Shown: piece by piece, positions 42,785-52,312 of the stretch | Layout of the letters: every line of letters begins with the position of its first letter | How positions within the stretch are numbered: the first letter of the stretch is position 1 | Made by a program: the position numbers and the translations under genes | DNA from: Bradyrhizobium sp. CCBAU 53351 | GTDB taxonomy: Bacteria > Pseudomonadota > Alphaproteobacteria > Rhizobiales > Xanthobacteraceae | DNA: 64,000 nt | Direction of reading: 5' to 3' | Assembly: GCF_015291745.1 (NCBI RefSeq) | Contig: NZ_CP030059.1 | Location: 5,483,501-5,547,500 of the forward strand | The notes under the pieces: generated by a model | Seen by the model: only the letters and a program-made list of their open reading frames with translations | Told to the model about the DNA's origin: nothing | The model's database searches: none

Positions 42785-45097
42785 ATGAATTTCATCGACA
42801 ATCCCCGCAAGCTTCGCGGTTTCGAGAAGCACGTCAGGGTCGAGAAAGTCTCGCGCCGCAGCATCCTGAAGGGGCTCGGCGTCACCGGCGGCTTCGTGCT
42901 CGCCGCCCCCGTGATGTCGCGCCAGGCGCTGGCCTATGAAACCGGTGCCGGCAAGATGCCGCACGGCGTCGTGGTCGATCCGCGCGTTTTCGTCTCGGTC
43001 GCGCCTGATGGTATCGTCACCATCGTCGGGCACCGCTCGGAAATGGGCACCGGCGTGCGCACCAGCCTGCCGTTGATCGTGGCCGAGGAGATGGAAGTCG
43101 ACTGGTCCAGGGTCAAGGTGCAGCAGGCCCATGGCGACGAAGTGAAGTTCGGCAACCAGGACACCGACGGCTCGCGCAGCACGCGTCACTATCTGATCCC
43201 GATGCGCCAGATCGGCGCCTCCGCCCGCACCATGCTGGAGCAGGCCGCGGCGAAGCGCTGGGGCGTGCCGGCGACCGAGGTCAAGGCCGTCAATCACGAG
43301 GTCGTCCACAGCGCCAGCGGCCGCAAGCTCGGTTTCGGCGAGCTCGCAACTGATGCCGCCAAGGAATCGGTGCCCGCACTCGAAGGCCTCAAGCTGAAGG
43401 ACCCCAAGGATTTCCGCTACCTGACCAAAGGCCAGATCGGCATCGTCGATCTCCACGACATCACCACCGGCAAGGCGCGTTACGGCGCCGATGTGCGGCT
43501 GCCCGGCATGAAATATGCCGTGATCGCACGCCCGCCGGTGACCGGCGGCAAGCTCGTCTCGTTCGATCCGGACGCGGCACTCAAGGTCCCCGGCGTCGAG
43601 AAGGTGATGAAGGTTCAAGGCTGGCCGTGGCCGTCCAAGTTCCAGCCGCTCGGCGGCGTCGCCGTGATCGCGCGCAATACCGGCGCGGCGATCAAGGGCC
43701 GGGATGCACTGAAGCTGACCTGGGACGACGGCGCCAACGCCAAGTACGATTCGGCCGCCTACCGCAAGGAACTCGAGGAGGCGTCGCGCAAGCCGGGCCT
43801 CGTCGTGCGCAAGGAGGGCGATGCGGATGCCGCCCTGAAGAGCGCCGAGAAGGTGATCGTCGGCGAGTACTACATCCCGCATCTTGCCCATGTCAGCATG
43901 GAGCCGCCGGTGGCGGTCGCCGACGTCAAGGGCGACAAGGCCGAGATCTGGGCGCCGGTGCAGAGCCCCGGCGGCACCCGCGACGACGTCGCCAAGACGC
44001 TCGGCATTCCCGAGGGAAACGTCACCGTCAATGTCACCCTGCTCGGCGGCGGTTTCGGCCGCAAGTCGAAATGCGACTTTGCGCTCGAGGCTGCCCTGCT
44101 GTCGAAGGAGCTCGGCGCGCCGGTGAAGGTGCAATGGACGCGGGAGGACGACATTCGTAACGGCTTCCTGCATACGGTCTCGGCCGAGCGGATCGAGGCC
44201 GGCCTCGACAAGAACGGCAAGGTGATCGCATGGCGCCACCGCAGCGTGGCTCCCAGCATCGCCTCGACCTTCGCGGCCGGCACCGTGCACCAGGCGCCGT
44301 TCGAGGTCGGCATGGGCCTCGCGGACATGCCGTTCGAGATCGCCAACATCTCCTGCGAGAATCCGGAAGCCGCCGCGCATACCCGCATCGGCTGGTTCCG
44401 CTCGGTCTCCAACATCCCGCGCGCCTTCGCGGTGCAGTCGATGGTCGGCGAGATCGCGCAGGCGACGGGGCGCGACCAGAAAGACATGCTGCTCGAGCTG
44501 ATCGGCTCGCCCCGCATCGTCAAGCCGAACGTGAAAGACCTCTGGAACTATGGCGAGCCCCAGGACAGCTACCCGATCGACACCGCGCGCCTGCGCAAGG
44601 TGGTCGAGCTGGTCGCCGAAAAGGGCGAATGGGGCCGGAAGCTGCCGAAGGGCCACGGCCTCGGCATCGCCGTGCACCGCAGCTTCGTCAGCTACATCGC
44701 GACCATCGTCGAGGTCGCCGTGGACGACAAGGGCAAGCTGTCGGTGCCGAGGGTCGACACCGCGATCGATTGCGGCACCTATGTCAATCCCGAACGCATT
44801 GCCTCGCAGATCGAGGGCGCCGCGATCATGGGGCTGAGCCTCGCCAAATACGGCGAGATCAGCTTCAAGGACGGCAAGGTGCAGCAGAAGAATTTTGACG
44901 ACTTCCAGGTCGTCAGGATCGACGAGTCGCCTGCGGTGACCAACGTCTACATCGTGCCGCCCGGACCTGACATGCCGCCGAGCGGCGTCGGCGAGCCCGG
45001 CGTTCCGCCATTCGCGCCGGCGCTGATCAACGCGATCTTCGCGGCGACGGGAAAACGTATCCGCTCGCTTCCGATCGGCAAGCAATTGGAGGCGTAA
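42785..45097 (+). CDS. Molybdopterin-binding subunit of a periplasmic aldehyde oxidase (IorB type)
   Basis: 770 residues. A twin-arginine signal [20 protein letters not shown] at about 19-38 directs the folded heterodimer to the periplasm. The xanthine dehydrogenase family domains follow, with [31 protein letters not shown] and C-terminal [19 protein letters not shown] (catalytic Glu in GVGEPG). No FAD subunit is encoded; electrons probably go to a c-type cytochrome. Placed after gfa, it could remove aldehydes made by the alcohol dehydrogenases (inference). Confidence 0.9.
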   Translation: MNFIDNPRKLRGFEKHVRVEKVSRRSILKGLGVTGGFVLAAPVMSRQALAYETGAGKMPHGVVVDPRVFVSVAPDGIVTIVGHRSEMGTGVRTSLPLIVAEEMEVDWSRVKVQQAHGDEVKFGNQDTDGSRSTRHYLIPMRQIGASARTMLEQAAAKRWGVPATEVKAVNHEVVHSASGRKLGFGELATDAAKESVPALEGLKLKDPKDFRYLTKGQIGIVDLHDITTGKARYGADVRLPGMKYAVIARPPVTGGKLVSFDPDAALKVPGVEKVMKVQGWPWPSKFQPLGGVAVIARNTGAAIKGRDALKLTWDDGANAKYDSAAYRKELEEASRKPGLVVRKEGDADAALKSAEKVIVGEYYIPHLAHVSMEPPVAVADVKGDKAEIWAPVQSPGGTRDDVAKTLGIPEGNVTVNVTLLGGGFGRKSKCDFALEAALLSKELGAPVKVQWTREDDIRNGFLHTVSAERIEAGLDKNGKVIAWRHRSVAPSIASTFAAGTVHQAPFEVGMGLADMPFEIANISCENPEAAAHTRIGWFRSVSNIPRAFAVQSMVGEIAQATGRDQKDMLLELIGSPRIVKPNVKDLWNYGEPQDSYPIDTARLRKVVELVAEKGEWGRKLPKGHGLGIAVHRSFVSYIATIVEVAVDDKGKLSVPRVDTAIDCGTYVNPERIASQIEGAAIMGLSLAKYGEISFKDGKVQQKNFDDFQVVRIDESPAVTNVYIVPPGPDMPPSGVGEPGVPPFAPALINAIFAATGKRIRSLPIGKQLEA

Positions 45098-45110
45098 GAC
45101 GAAACAGAAG

Positions 45111-45138
45111 CGCGAGACGGAACACAAGCCGTCTCGCG
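45111..45138 (+). terminator. Hairpin after the aldehyde oxidase operon
   Basis: Perfect 10-bp stem CGCGAGACGG / CCGTCTCGCG with an eight-base loop, 13 bases after the stop codon and followed by CCGTTTCC. Confidence 0.6.
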
Positions 45139-45169
45139 CCGTTTCCATCGATCTGACAGGAGCAGATCG

Positions 45170-45427
45170 ATGACCAACATCTCAAGGGCGCTCGCAGTCT
45201 CGCTGTCGGGCGCCTTTCTTGTGACGGCCTCCGGCGCATTCGCCCAAGGCAATACGACGCCGCCGACCACGGCCACGCGCCCCACCACGCCCGACCAGAA
45301 CTCGCTGCCAAACGCCAACGCCCCGCCCGCCTCGACCACCCAGACCACCGGACAGCACAATCCCGATCCGAAGGTTCAGGAGATGAACCAGAAGGAAAAG
45401 GACAAGGTCGATCGTCAGGGAAAGTAG
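45170..45427 (+). CDS. Small exported Thr/Pro/Asn-rich protein
   Basis: 85 residues; AGGAG upstream. Signal peptide [19 protein letters not shown], then a disordered chain ([20 protein letters not shown]) ending in a charged helix [18 protein letters not shown]. No cysteines. Composition resembles the exported proteins at 30065 and 53257. No function known. Confidence 0.6.
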   Translation: MTNISRALAVSLSGAFLVTASGAFAQGNTTPPTTATRPTTPDQNSLPNANAPPASTTQTTGQHNPDPKVQEMNQKEKDKVDRQGK

Positions 45428-45447
45428 CTATCTGACGGCTCTGCATC

Positions 45448-45509
45448 AATGCGCCCTTCCCCTTGTGGGGGCAGCCAAGGCTTCGGCTGACATGAGGGGA
45501 GAAGGGAAG
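45448..45509. repeat. Degenerate type B intergenic repeat
   Basis: CGCCCTTCCCCTTGTGGGGG opens and TGAGGGGAGAAGGGAAG closes an imperfect inverted repeat related to the elements at 15664, 25026 and 48883 but lacking their middle. Confidence 0.45.
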
Positions 45510-45538
45510 TCAGCGCGTTCGAGGCCGTCTATAAACTA

Positions 45539-45570
45539 GAATGCGGCGGACGCCGCCGTCCGCCGCATTC
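45539..45570. terminator. Bidirectional hairpin before the convergent PQQ dehydrogenase
   Basis: Perfect 14-bp stem GAATGCGGCGGACG / CGTCCGCCGCATTC with loop CCGC, between the exported protein gene and the end of the dehydrogenase gene at 45614. No long T-run, but the position suits termination from both sides. Confidence 0.6.
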
Positions 45571-45613
45571 GCCACCCCCCTGCTGCTCCGCTATCTTCGA
45601 TCCGCCCGCGGAG

Positions 45614-47353
45614 CTACTTCTTCAGTGCGAACACCCAGATGACCCCGCCTTGCGGCACATTGGCTTCGATGCCGATGTTGTTGGTCACCAGCGCGTCCTG
45701 GATGCGTTGCGCGTCCACGCCCCATCCCGATTGAATCGCGATGTATTGGGTGCCGTCGATCTCATAGGACACCGGCATGCCCATGATGCCGGAGTTGGTC
45801 TTCTGCTCCCAGAGGAGCTCGCCGGTCTTGGCGTTGAAGGCGCGGAAGTTGCGGTCGTTGGTGCCACCGACAAAGATGAGATCGCCCGCGGTCGCCGTCA
45901 CCGAGCCGAACAGCTGCGATTTCGGGAAGTTGTGCTGCCACACCTTCTTGCCCGTCGCGGGATCCCAAGCCTGCAGCTCGCCGAAATGATCCGCGCCCGG
46001 CTTCGTCTTCAGGCCGATGTCCTCCGGCTTGGTGCCGAGCCAGAGCTCGCCCGGCTTGAGCGCGACCTTCTCGCCGGTGAACCCGCCGCAGAAGTTCTCG
46101 TTGGCAGGCACATAGACGAGACCGGTCTTCTGGCTGTAGGCCGCCGACGGCCAGTCCTTGCCGCCCCATAGCGACGGACAGAACTCGACGCGCTTGCCGA
46201 TCACCGGCTTGTGCGCGGGGTCGACGATCGGCTTGCCGCTCTCGGGTTCGATGCCCTTCCAGACGTCGGTGGAGACGAACGGCCAGCCGGCGACATAGTT
46301 GATCTTGGTCGGTGTGCGCTCGAGCACCCAGAAGATTGCGTCGCGGCCCGGATGGACCAGGCTCTTGATGTTGCGGCCGTCGCGTTGCAGGTCAATCAGC
46401 ATCGGCGCCTCGACCTCATCCCAGTCCCAGGAATCGTTCTGGTGATATTGGTGATGGGTCTTGATCTTGCCGGTATTGGGATCGAGCGCGAGCACCGAGG
46501 AGGTGTAGAGATTGTCGCCGGGATGGGTCTCGCCGGGCCATGGCGCGGCGTTGCCGACACCCCAATAGATCGTCTTGGTCTCCTTGTCGTAATTGCCGGT
46601 CATCCAGGCCGAACCGCCGCCGTTCTTCCAGTCGTCGCCCTGCCAGGTCTCATGGCCCGGCTCGCCTTCGCCCGGAATGGTGAAGGTCCGCCACAGCTCC
46701 TTGCCGTCCTTGGCATCATAGGCGGCGACATAGCCGCGCACGCCGAACTCGCCGCCGGAGCCGCCGACGATCACCTTGCCGTCGACGATCAACGGCATCA
46801 GGGTCATGTACTGGCCCTTCTTGTAGTCCTGCACCTTGGTGTCCCAGACCACCTTGCCGGTCTTGGCATCGAGCGCGACGACGTGGTCGTCCGTGGTGGC
46901 GAGGAAGAGCTTGTCCTCCCAGAGGCCGACGCCGCGGCTGGTCGGATGCAGCTGGAACAGATCGTCGGGGAGCTGCCGCTTGTAACGCCAGTATTCGTCG
47001 CCGGTCTTGGCATTCAGTGCGATGACCTGCCCCATCGGGGTCGCCACGAACATCACGCCGTTGTTGACGATCGGCGGCGCCTCGTGGCCTTCGACGACGC
47101 CGGTGGCAAAAGTCCAGACCGGCGTGAGGTTCTTCACGTTGGACGTGTTGATCTGCTCGAGCGGGCTGTAGCCATGGCCGTCATAGGTGCGCCGGTAGAG
47201 CATCCAGTTGCTCGGCTCCGGATTTTCCAGCCGCTGCGCCGTGACCGGCGAATAACTCTCGATCGGGCCAGCCATTGCGGCGGTCGAAACGAGGCAGGTG
47301 AAGGCGACGAAGCCGGACAGGTAGAATTGCTTCCTGGTCTTGGAAGTGTTCAT
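45614..47353 (-). CDS. PQQ-dependent alcohol dehydrogenase, lanthanide type without vicinal disulfide
   Basis: 579 residues; GGGGGAA precedes the ATG. Signal peptide YLSGFVAFTCLVSTAAMAG. Eight-bladed propeller with metal ligands E202 (GGEFGVRG), N268 (GNAAPWP), catalytic D310 and the extra D312 in NDSWDWDEVEAP, so a lanthanide enzyme by the D-x-D rule. The adjacent Cys-Cys pair found in XoxF, ExaF and MxaF is absent: the aligned segment reads FQLHPTSRGVGLWED. Substrate unknown; sequence is well diverged from the other two dehydrogenases here. A Rieske gene lies 118 bases upstream on the same strand in place of a cytochrome c. Confidence 0.9.
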   Translation of the reverse strand: MNTSKTRKQFYLSGFVAFTCLVSTAAMAGPIESYSPVTAQRLENPEPSNWMLYRRTYDGHGYSPLEQINTSNVKNLTPVWTFATGVVEGHEAPPIVNNGVMFVATPMGQVIALNAKTGDEYWRYKRQLPDDLFQLHPTSRGVGLWEDKLFLATTDDHVVALDAKTGKVVWDTKVQDYKKGQYMTLMPLIVDGKVIVGGSGGEFGVRGYVAAYDAKDGKELWRTFTIPGEGEPGHETWQGDDWKNGGGSAWMTGNYDKETKTIYWGVGNAAPWPGETHPGDNLYTSSVLALDPNTGKIKTHHQYHQNDSWDWDEVEAPMLIDLQRDGRNIKSLVHPGRDAIFWVLERTPTKINYVAGWPFVSTDVWKGIEPESGKPIVDPAHKPVIGKRVEFCPSLWGGKDWPSAAYSQKTGLVYVPANENFCGGFTGEKVALKPGELWLGTKPEDIGLKTKPGADHFGELQAWDPATGKKVWQHNFPKSQLFGSVTATAGDLIFVGGTNDRNFRAFNAKTGELLWEQKTNSGIMGMPVSYEIDGTQYIAIQSGWGVDAQRIQDALVTNNIGIEANVPQGGVIWVFALKK

Positions 47354-47471
47354 GGACGTTCCCCTTTTTCATCCGTTTGAATTCTTGTGTTGAATTCTTG
47401 TCGTTCGTCCCGTCGTCCGCCGTCGGCGGATACGACCTCTCGTGACGCGGGCTCAGGGCCCGCACCGTCCG

Positions 47472-48125
47472 TCATCCTGGCTGCGCGCCACCTACCTTTC
47501 CGATGAAATTGCCGGCGACGGTGAGCGATCCGTCAGCGAGCGCGAGCGGCAGCGCCGCGAGCCGCCGCGGCGCCGGTCCGAACACGACCTGTGCGCCCGC
47601 ACGAGGATCGTATTCGGAGTTGTGGCACATGCACTTGAACACCTCCTTGTCGCCGACATCGCTCTTCACCCAGGCGGTGACGGGACAGCCGGCATGCGCG
47701 CAGATCGCGGAATAGGCGATGATGCCGTCGACGGCGCGCGCGGCGGTCTTCTCGTCGAGCTCGGCGGGATCGAGCCGGATGATCAGGATCTCGTTGAGCC
47801 GGGAGGCGCTGCGCACCACCGATGTCTTGGGATCCTTTGGCCAGGCATGCACCGGCGGTCCGCCGGCCGGCAGGTCGGCCGCGGTGATCAGTTTTCCTTC
47901 CTTGTCGCCTTCGGAGAAGACGAGCACATCGCCCTTCTGGGGCCGCTCGTCGGAGCCGGGCGGATCCTCATCCGCGCGCGCCTGCGCGGAGCAACCGAGG
48001 CAGGCGGTGGCGACGAGCGCGCCGAGCAGCACGGTTCGCCGCGTCTGCTCACTGCATGCGTCAGCGTTTGGTTCCGTGGAGCTCTCGGACGATGAGGAGT
48101 CGGTCGTGAACGATGCGCGGGACAT
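47472..48125 (-). CDS. Tat-exported Rieske [2Fe-2S] protein
   Basis: 217 residues from the ATG at 48125; an ATG at 48230 would add 35 residues. Twin-arginine signal EQTRRTVLLGALVATACLGC at about 25-44, then the Rieske domain with cluster ligands in CAHAGCPV (Cys, His) and CMCHNSEYDPRAGA (Cys, His). The loop disulfide cysteines are also present. It resembles small subunits of arsenite-oxidase or soluble Rieske ferredoxin type rather than a bc1 subunit, since no cytochrome b is near. Standing just upstream of the dehydrogenase, it may relay its electrons (inference). Confidence 0.85.
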   Translation of the reverse strand: MSRASFTTDSSSSESSTEPNADACSEQTRRTVLLGALVATACLGCSAQARADEDPPGSDERPQKGDVLVFSEGDKEGKLITAADLPAGGPPVHAWPKDPKTSVVRSASRLNEILIIRLDPAELDEKTAARAVDGIIAYSAICAHAGCPVTAWVKSDVGDKEVFKCMCHNSEYDPRAGAQVVFGPAPRRLAALPLALADGSLTVAGNFIGKVGGAQPG

Positions 48126-48205
48126 GTTCACAAGCAGGCGCTGGAACTCTGCCAAAAACAAGGCGAAGAATTGGCGCCGCAATGCATCAATATGGCTTTG
48201 CTCGT

Positions 48206-48235
48206 TTTGATTGAGCAAGGCTGAATGCAATCAAA
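48206..48235. promoter_or_regulatory. Inverted repeat upstream of the Rieske gene
   Basis: TTTGATTG (48206-48213) and CAATCAAA (48228-48235), spacer 14 bases. Halves resemble TTGAT/ATCAA of FNR/CRP sites, but the spacing is too wide for one such site. It overlaps the longer possible Rieske start and precedes the shorter one, which favours the ATG at 48125. Confidence 0.3.
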
Positions 48236-48388
48236 CGCGTTTTCGCGGTTTCAACGTCACGTGGCGCGATCGGCATGATGATTTTGCAGATCAGACCGAT
48301 GATGTCGGAATTGGTGCAGCGCGCTATTCGTCGCGCTGCGCAAACGCGACGCGATATGCTTGCACACTCTGCAGGCAGTCGGTCGGCG

Positions 48389-48853
48389 TCAGGACCTGAG
48401 CACGTGACGCGGCGCGGCGATAGAACCGGCAACGGTTGCGGACGCCATCTCGAAGCTGTCGGCGATGCGGCGCGCCTTGTCGATGAACAATTCTGCTGCC
48501 GGCGGCGGACAGACCTCGCGCGCGGTCTGCTCGAACAGATCGAGCCAGCGATCGAAATGGCCAGCAACCAGGCTGAGCGGCAGATGCGCCCGCATCGGCG
48601 AGCCGTGATAGCGGCCGCTCATCAGCACGACCGAGGACCAGAAATCCCTGAGCTTGGCGAGATGTTCGTCCCAGTTCTGCACGGCGGCGAACACCGGCCC
48701 CAGCTCTGCATCCTCGCGCACGCGTCCGTAGAAGCGGGTGACCAGTTCCCCGATCATCTCCTCGGTGATCCCGGTGCGCTCGATCGCATCCTGGGTCAAC
48801 AGGTTCCGCCGTGCGGCCGCCGCCTCGCGCTCGGCCTTCAGTCGATCCGACAT
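48389..48853 (-). CDS. Group III truncated haemoglobin
   Basis: 154 residues. Globin helices in order: TEEMIGELVTRFYGRVREDA, GPVFAAVQNWDEHLAKLRDF with W at the expected site, VVLMSGRYHGSPMRAHLPL containing the proximal-side His, and a C-terminal helix. This pattern (FYGRVREDAELGPVF, FWSSV.L.SGRY.G.P) is that of group III trHb. These heme proteins are small O2/NO-reactive haemoglobins; the physiological role is not established. Rieske and dehydrogenase genes follow on the same strand after about 160-260 bases. Confidence 0.9.
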   Translation of the reverse strand: MSDRLKAEREAAAARRNLLTQDAIERTGITEEMIGELVTRFYGRVREDAELGPVFAAVQNWDEHLAKLRDFWSSVVLMSGRYHGSPMRAHLPLSLVAGHFDRWLDLFEQTAREVCPPPAAELFIDKARRIADSFEMASATVAGSIAAPRHVLRS

Positions 48854-48882
48854 ATTTCTCTTCGCCCGTTTCGTCTTTCCCT

Positions 48883-49030
48883 CTCCCCCTGTGGGAGAGG
48901 GTGGCTCGCCGCATAGCGGCGAGACGGGTGAGGGGTATCTCTCCGCTTACGCCTCAAGCATTTGAGCCTGCGGAACCAACCCCTCATCCGGCGCTTCGCG
49001 CCACCTTCTCCCACAAGGGGGAGAAGGAAG
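48883..49030. repeat. Palindromic intergenic repeat, type B copy 3
   Basis: CCCTCTCCCCCTGTGGGAGA at the left and CACCTTCTCCCACAAGGGGG at the right, with CGCCGCATAGCGGCGAGACG and CATCCGGCGCTTCGCGCC inside. Closest to the copy at 25026. It separates the haemoglobin start region from the dehydrogenase gene ending at 49096. Confidence 0.7.
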
Positions 49031-49095
49031 GACACTCGCGTCTATGCTGAGACAATGCGCGACGCCCGTCTTTGTCGCAGCGCAAATTACCAAGA

Positions 49096-49947
<852 letters not shown>

Positions 49948-50342
49948 TGCCTCTTATCCTTCATCCTTGCGAGCGTGCCAGGCCGGCCCCGCCCATTGTT
50001 CCTGCACCAGGGTCTAGCACCGCCGCCAGGCGGCAGCGACCCGATCCTGCCCCTTCCTTAAAGCATCCATGGCGGGAATAAAGCGGCCTTTCGGCCGCGA
50101 ACGGGCCCCGTTTGGGCGTTTGGCAGGCAGTTCGCCCCTGGATTTGCTCCGGCTCCGCCGGCGCCCACGACAAACGGCCGACGCCGGCGCGCTTCCGATC
50201 GCCATCGACCTACACCGATCGGACGATGCGACACTCGCGCGACGCGATGTAATTGATGCACCCAGCCCACCGCGAATGCCTCGCAATTCTCTTGTGACAT
50301 AACCCACATCAGCCGCGGGGCTCGCCCGTTAGCATCGTGACC
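49948..50342. other. Non-coding region between hbd and pstS
   Basis: 395 bases with no supported gene. A GCGGCC-TTTC-GGCCGC hairpin is at 50083-50098. Upstream of pstS the sequence CTTGTGACATAACCCACATC has one loose Pho-box-like half (TGACAT) but not the full direct repeat, so PhoB control cannot be claimed. Confidence 0.5.
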
Positions 50343-51401
50343 ATGAAAAAACACATCAAGCTCCCCGTCATCCTCGCCGCTCTGCTCGTCGCAACGCAGG
50401 GCCTGGCAGCAGAGATCAAGGGCGCCGGTTCGACCTTCGTTTCGCCGGTGATGGCGAAATGGACCGACGCGTACATGGCGCAGACCGGAAACATCGTCAG
50501 CTATCAAGCGGTCGGCTCCGGCATCGGCCTCAACCTGATCAAGAAGGAAGCCGTCGATTTCGGCACCAGCGATATGCCACTCGAGCCGAAGGAGCTCGAC
50601 AGGCTCGGACTGATGCAATTTCCGATCGTGATCGGAGGCGTCGTCCCGGTGGTCCATATTGACGGCATCAAGCCCGGCCAGCTCCGCTTCACCGGCCAGC
50701 TGCTCGCCGACATCTACCTTGGCAAGCTCAAATCCTGGAACGATCCGGCCATTGGCGCGATCAACCCTGATATCAGCCTGCCCAACGCGCCGATCACGGT
50801 AATTCACCGGGTCGACGGCTCCGGCACGACGTTCAACTGGTCGAACTATCTGTCGAAGGTCAGCCCGCAATGGAAGGCGAGCGTGGGTGAAGGCACCTCG
50901 GTCGAGTGGCCGCTTGGCCTCGGCGGTCGGGGCAATGACGGCGTCGCCTCACTCGTCAGCCTGGTCCCCGGCGCGATCGGCTATCTCGAATACACTTACG
51001 CGCTGCAACGGCTCGACCGGATTTCCTTCGGGCTCGTGCAGAATAGTGCCGGCAATTTCGTCGTGCCCGACGGCGCATCGTTCCAGGCCGCGGCCGCGAG
51101 TGCGGACTGGAAAGCGGAGACGGATTTCCATCTCGTGCTCACCAACGCGCCCGGTCAGGACGCCTACCCGATCACCGCGACGACCTTCGCGCTGATGCCG
51201 AAGGCGCCGAAATATCCGGAGCGCTCCGCAGCCGCCATCGACTTCGTCCGCTGGTCGCTCGAAATCGGCAAATCCCAGGCCGAGACGCTCAACTACGTCC
51301 CGCTCCCACGCACCCTGGTCGATCAGGTCGAACGCTACTGGCAGCAGAGCCTTAGAGTCACCCCGACGGTCTCGGCTTCGACGAGCGTCGTCAAGCGCTG
51401 A
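50343..51401 (+). CDS. pstS: Phosphate ABC transporter substrate-binding protein PstS
   Basis: 352 residues from the ATG at 50343; a GTG six bases upstream is less likely. Signal peptide IKLPVILAALLVATQGLAA, then the PstS motifs IKGAGSTFVSPVMAKWTDAY, DFGTSDMPLEP, HRVDGSGTTFNWSNYLSKV and GAIGYLEYTYA. These are the phosphate-contacting loops. No pstC, A or B follows, so the copy is solitary; solitary PstS-like genes usually serve as extra binders. Confidence 0.9.
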   Translation: MKKHIKLPVILAALLVATQGLAAEIKGAGSTFVSPVMAKWTDAYMAQTGNIVSYQAVGSGIGLNLIKKEAVDFGTSDMPLEPKELDRLGLMQFPIVIGGVVPVVHIDGIKPGQLRFTGQLLADIYLGKLKSWNDPAIGAINPDISLPNAPITVIHRVDGSGTTFNWSNYLSKVSPQWKASVGEGTSVEWPLGLGGRGNDGVASLVSLVPGAIGYLEYTYALQRLDRISFGLVQNSAGNFVVPDGASFQAAAASADWKAETDFHLVLTNAPGQDAYPITATTFALMPKAPKYPERSAAAIDFVRWSLEIGKSQAETLNYVPLPRTLVDQVERYWQQSLRVTPTVSASTSVVKR

Positions 51402-51429
51402 AGCCGAACGCGACCAGGCTAAATTCAGT

Positions 51430-51545
51430 TTTCAAACCGCTCCATGTGAGTATGTTGTGATCGGCCTGCCGGCGGGAAACCTTCCAAGCAGCAGGCGGAG
51501 CCACAAGGTGCTTTGCACCAGAATCCTCGCAGGGAATTTTTCGTG
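51430..51545. other. Structured-looking leader between pstS and the tup-type permease
   Basis: On the forward strand: CCTGC...GCAGG enclosing GGAAACCTTCCAA, then GGTGC-TTT-GCACC, then CCTCGCAGG followed by GAATTTTT. Three stem-loops in 90 bases upstream of the permease gene. It is not recognised as any known riboswitch class; a leader RNA or a terminator of pstS are both possible. Confidence 0.25.
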
Positions 51546-51613
51546 CATAGCCTTCGCAGTCCCGACCCCGACGCTCCCGAGGCACTCCCGCTGGCGCCGA
51601 CGTCCCGACGCGG

Positions 51614-52312
51614 ATGAACGACTTCGCCCGATCCATTGGCGCTGCGTTCACGCTGATCGGCGAAGCCGACGCCGAGCTGCTCGGCATCGTCGCATTGTCG
51701 GTTCGCGTCAGCCTGACCGCGGGCGTCATTGCCCTCATAATCGGCGCACCGATCGGGGCCTTGCTCGCGATCACCCGTTTCCGCGGGCGGCAGGTGATCA
51801 TCGTGCTGACCAATGCGCTGCTCGGCCTTCCGCCGGTCGTGGTCGGGCTCGCGCTCTATCTTTTCCTGTCGCGGTCGGGCCCGCTCGGGGCGGCCGGACT
51901 GCTGTTCACGCCGGCCGCCATGATCATCGCGCAGACGCTGCTCGCCACGCCGATCGTGGTAGCGCTGGTGCACCGGCCCGCGAGCCTGCTGTGGGCGGAG
52001 TATGGCGACCTCGCACGGATCGACGGCCTGTCGGCCCTGCGCAGCATGGCGCTCCTGTTCGCGCTCGGCCGCACCTCGCTGCTGACGGCCTTTCTCGCGG
52101 CGTTCGGGCGCGCCATCGCGGAAGTCGGCGCCATCATCATCGTCGGCGGCAACATCCGCGGCTTCACCCGGACGATGACGACCGCGATTGCGCTGGAGAC
52201 CAGCAAGGGCGACTTGCCGCTGGCGCTCGGACTCGGACTGATCCTGCTCGCGCTCAGCGTGGCGGTGTCGACAATCGCCTTCCTGCTAGTGGGACGCGTT
52301 GGGGAAAAATAG
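51614..52312 (+). CDS. Tungstate-type ABC transporter permease (TupB-like)
   Basis: 232 residues with five to six membrane segments and the conserved ABC loop EYGDLARIDGLSALRSMALL; GLPPVVVGLALYLFLSRSGP is typical of TupB/WtpB/ModB permeases for oxyanions. The gene ends 27 bases inside the 3' end of the convergent binding-protein gene. No ATPase is encoded nearby, so it must borrow one or the system is incomplete. The start lacks a strong ribosome site. Confidence 0.82.
   Translation: MNDFARSIGAAFTLIGEADAELLGIVALSVRVSLTAGVIALIIGAPIGALLAITRFRGRQVIIVLTNALLGLPPVVVGLALYLFLSRSGPLGAAGLLFTPAAMIIAQTLLATPIVVALVHRPASLLWAEYGDLARIDGLSALRSMALLFALGRTSLLTAFLAAFGRAIAEVGAIIIVGGNIRGFTRTMTTAIALETSKGDLPLALGLGLILLALSVAVSTIAFLLVGRVGEK

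Noticed and set aside
42641..45148. An 835-codon reverse-strand frame over the molybdopterin subunit gene
   Set aside because: Mirror frame of a clearly conserved gene; its translation is low-complexity and contains no motif.
48206..48235. TTTGATTG/CAATCAAA as an FNR/FixK site
   Set aside because: The 14-base spacer is too wide for the TTGAT-N4-ATCAA consensus; listed only as an inverted repeat.
50310..50342. A Pho box upstream of pstS
   Set aside because: Only one loose half-site (TGACAT) is visible; the expected direct repeat with 11-bp spacing is missing.
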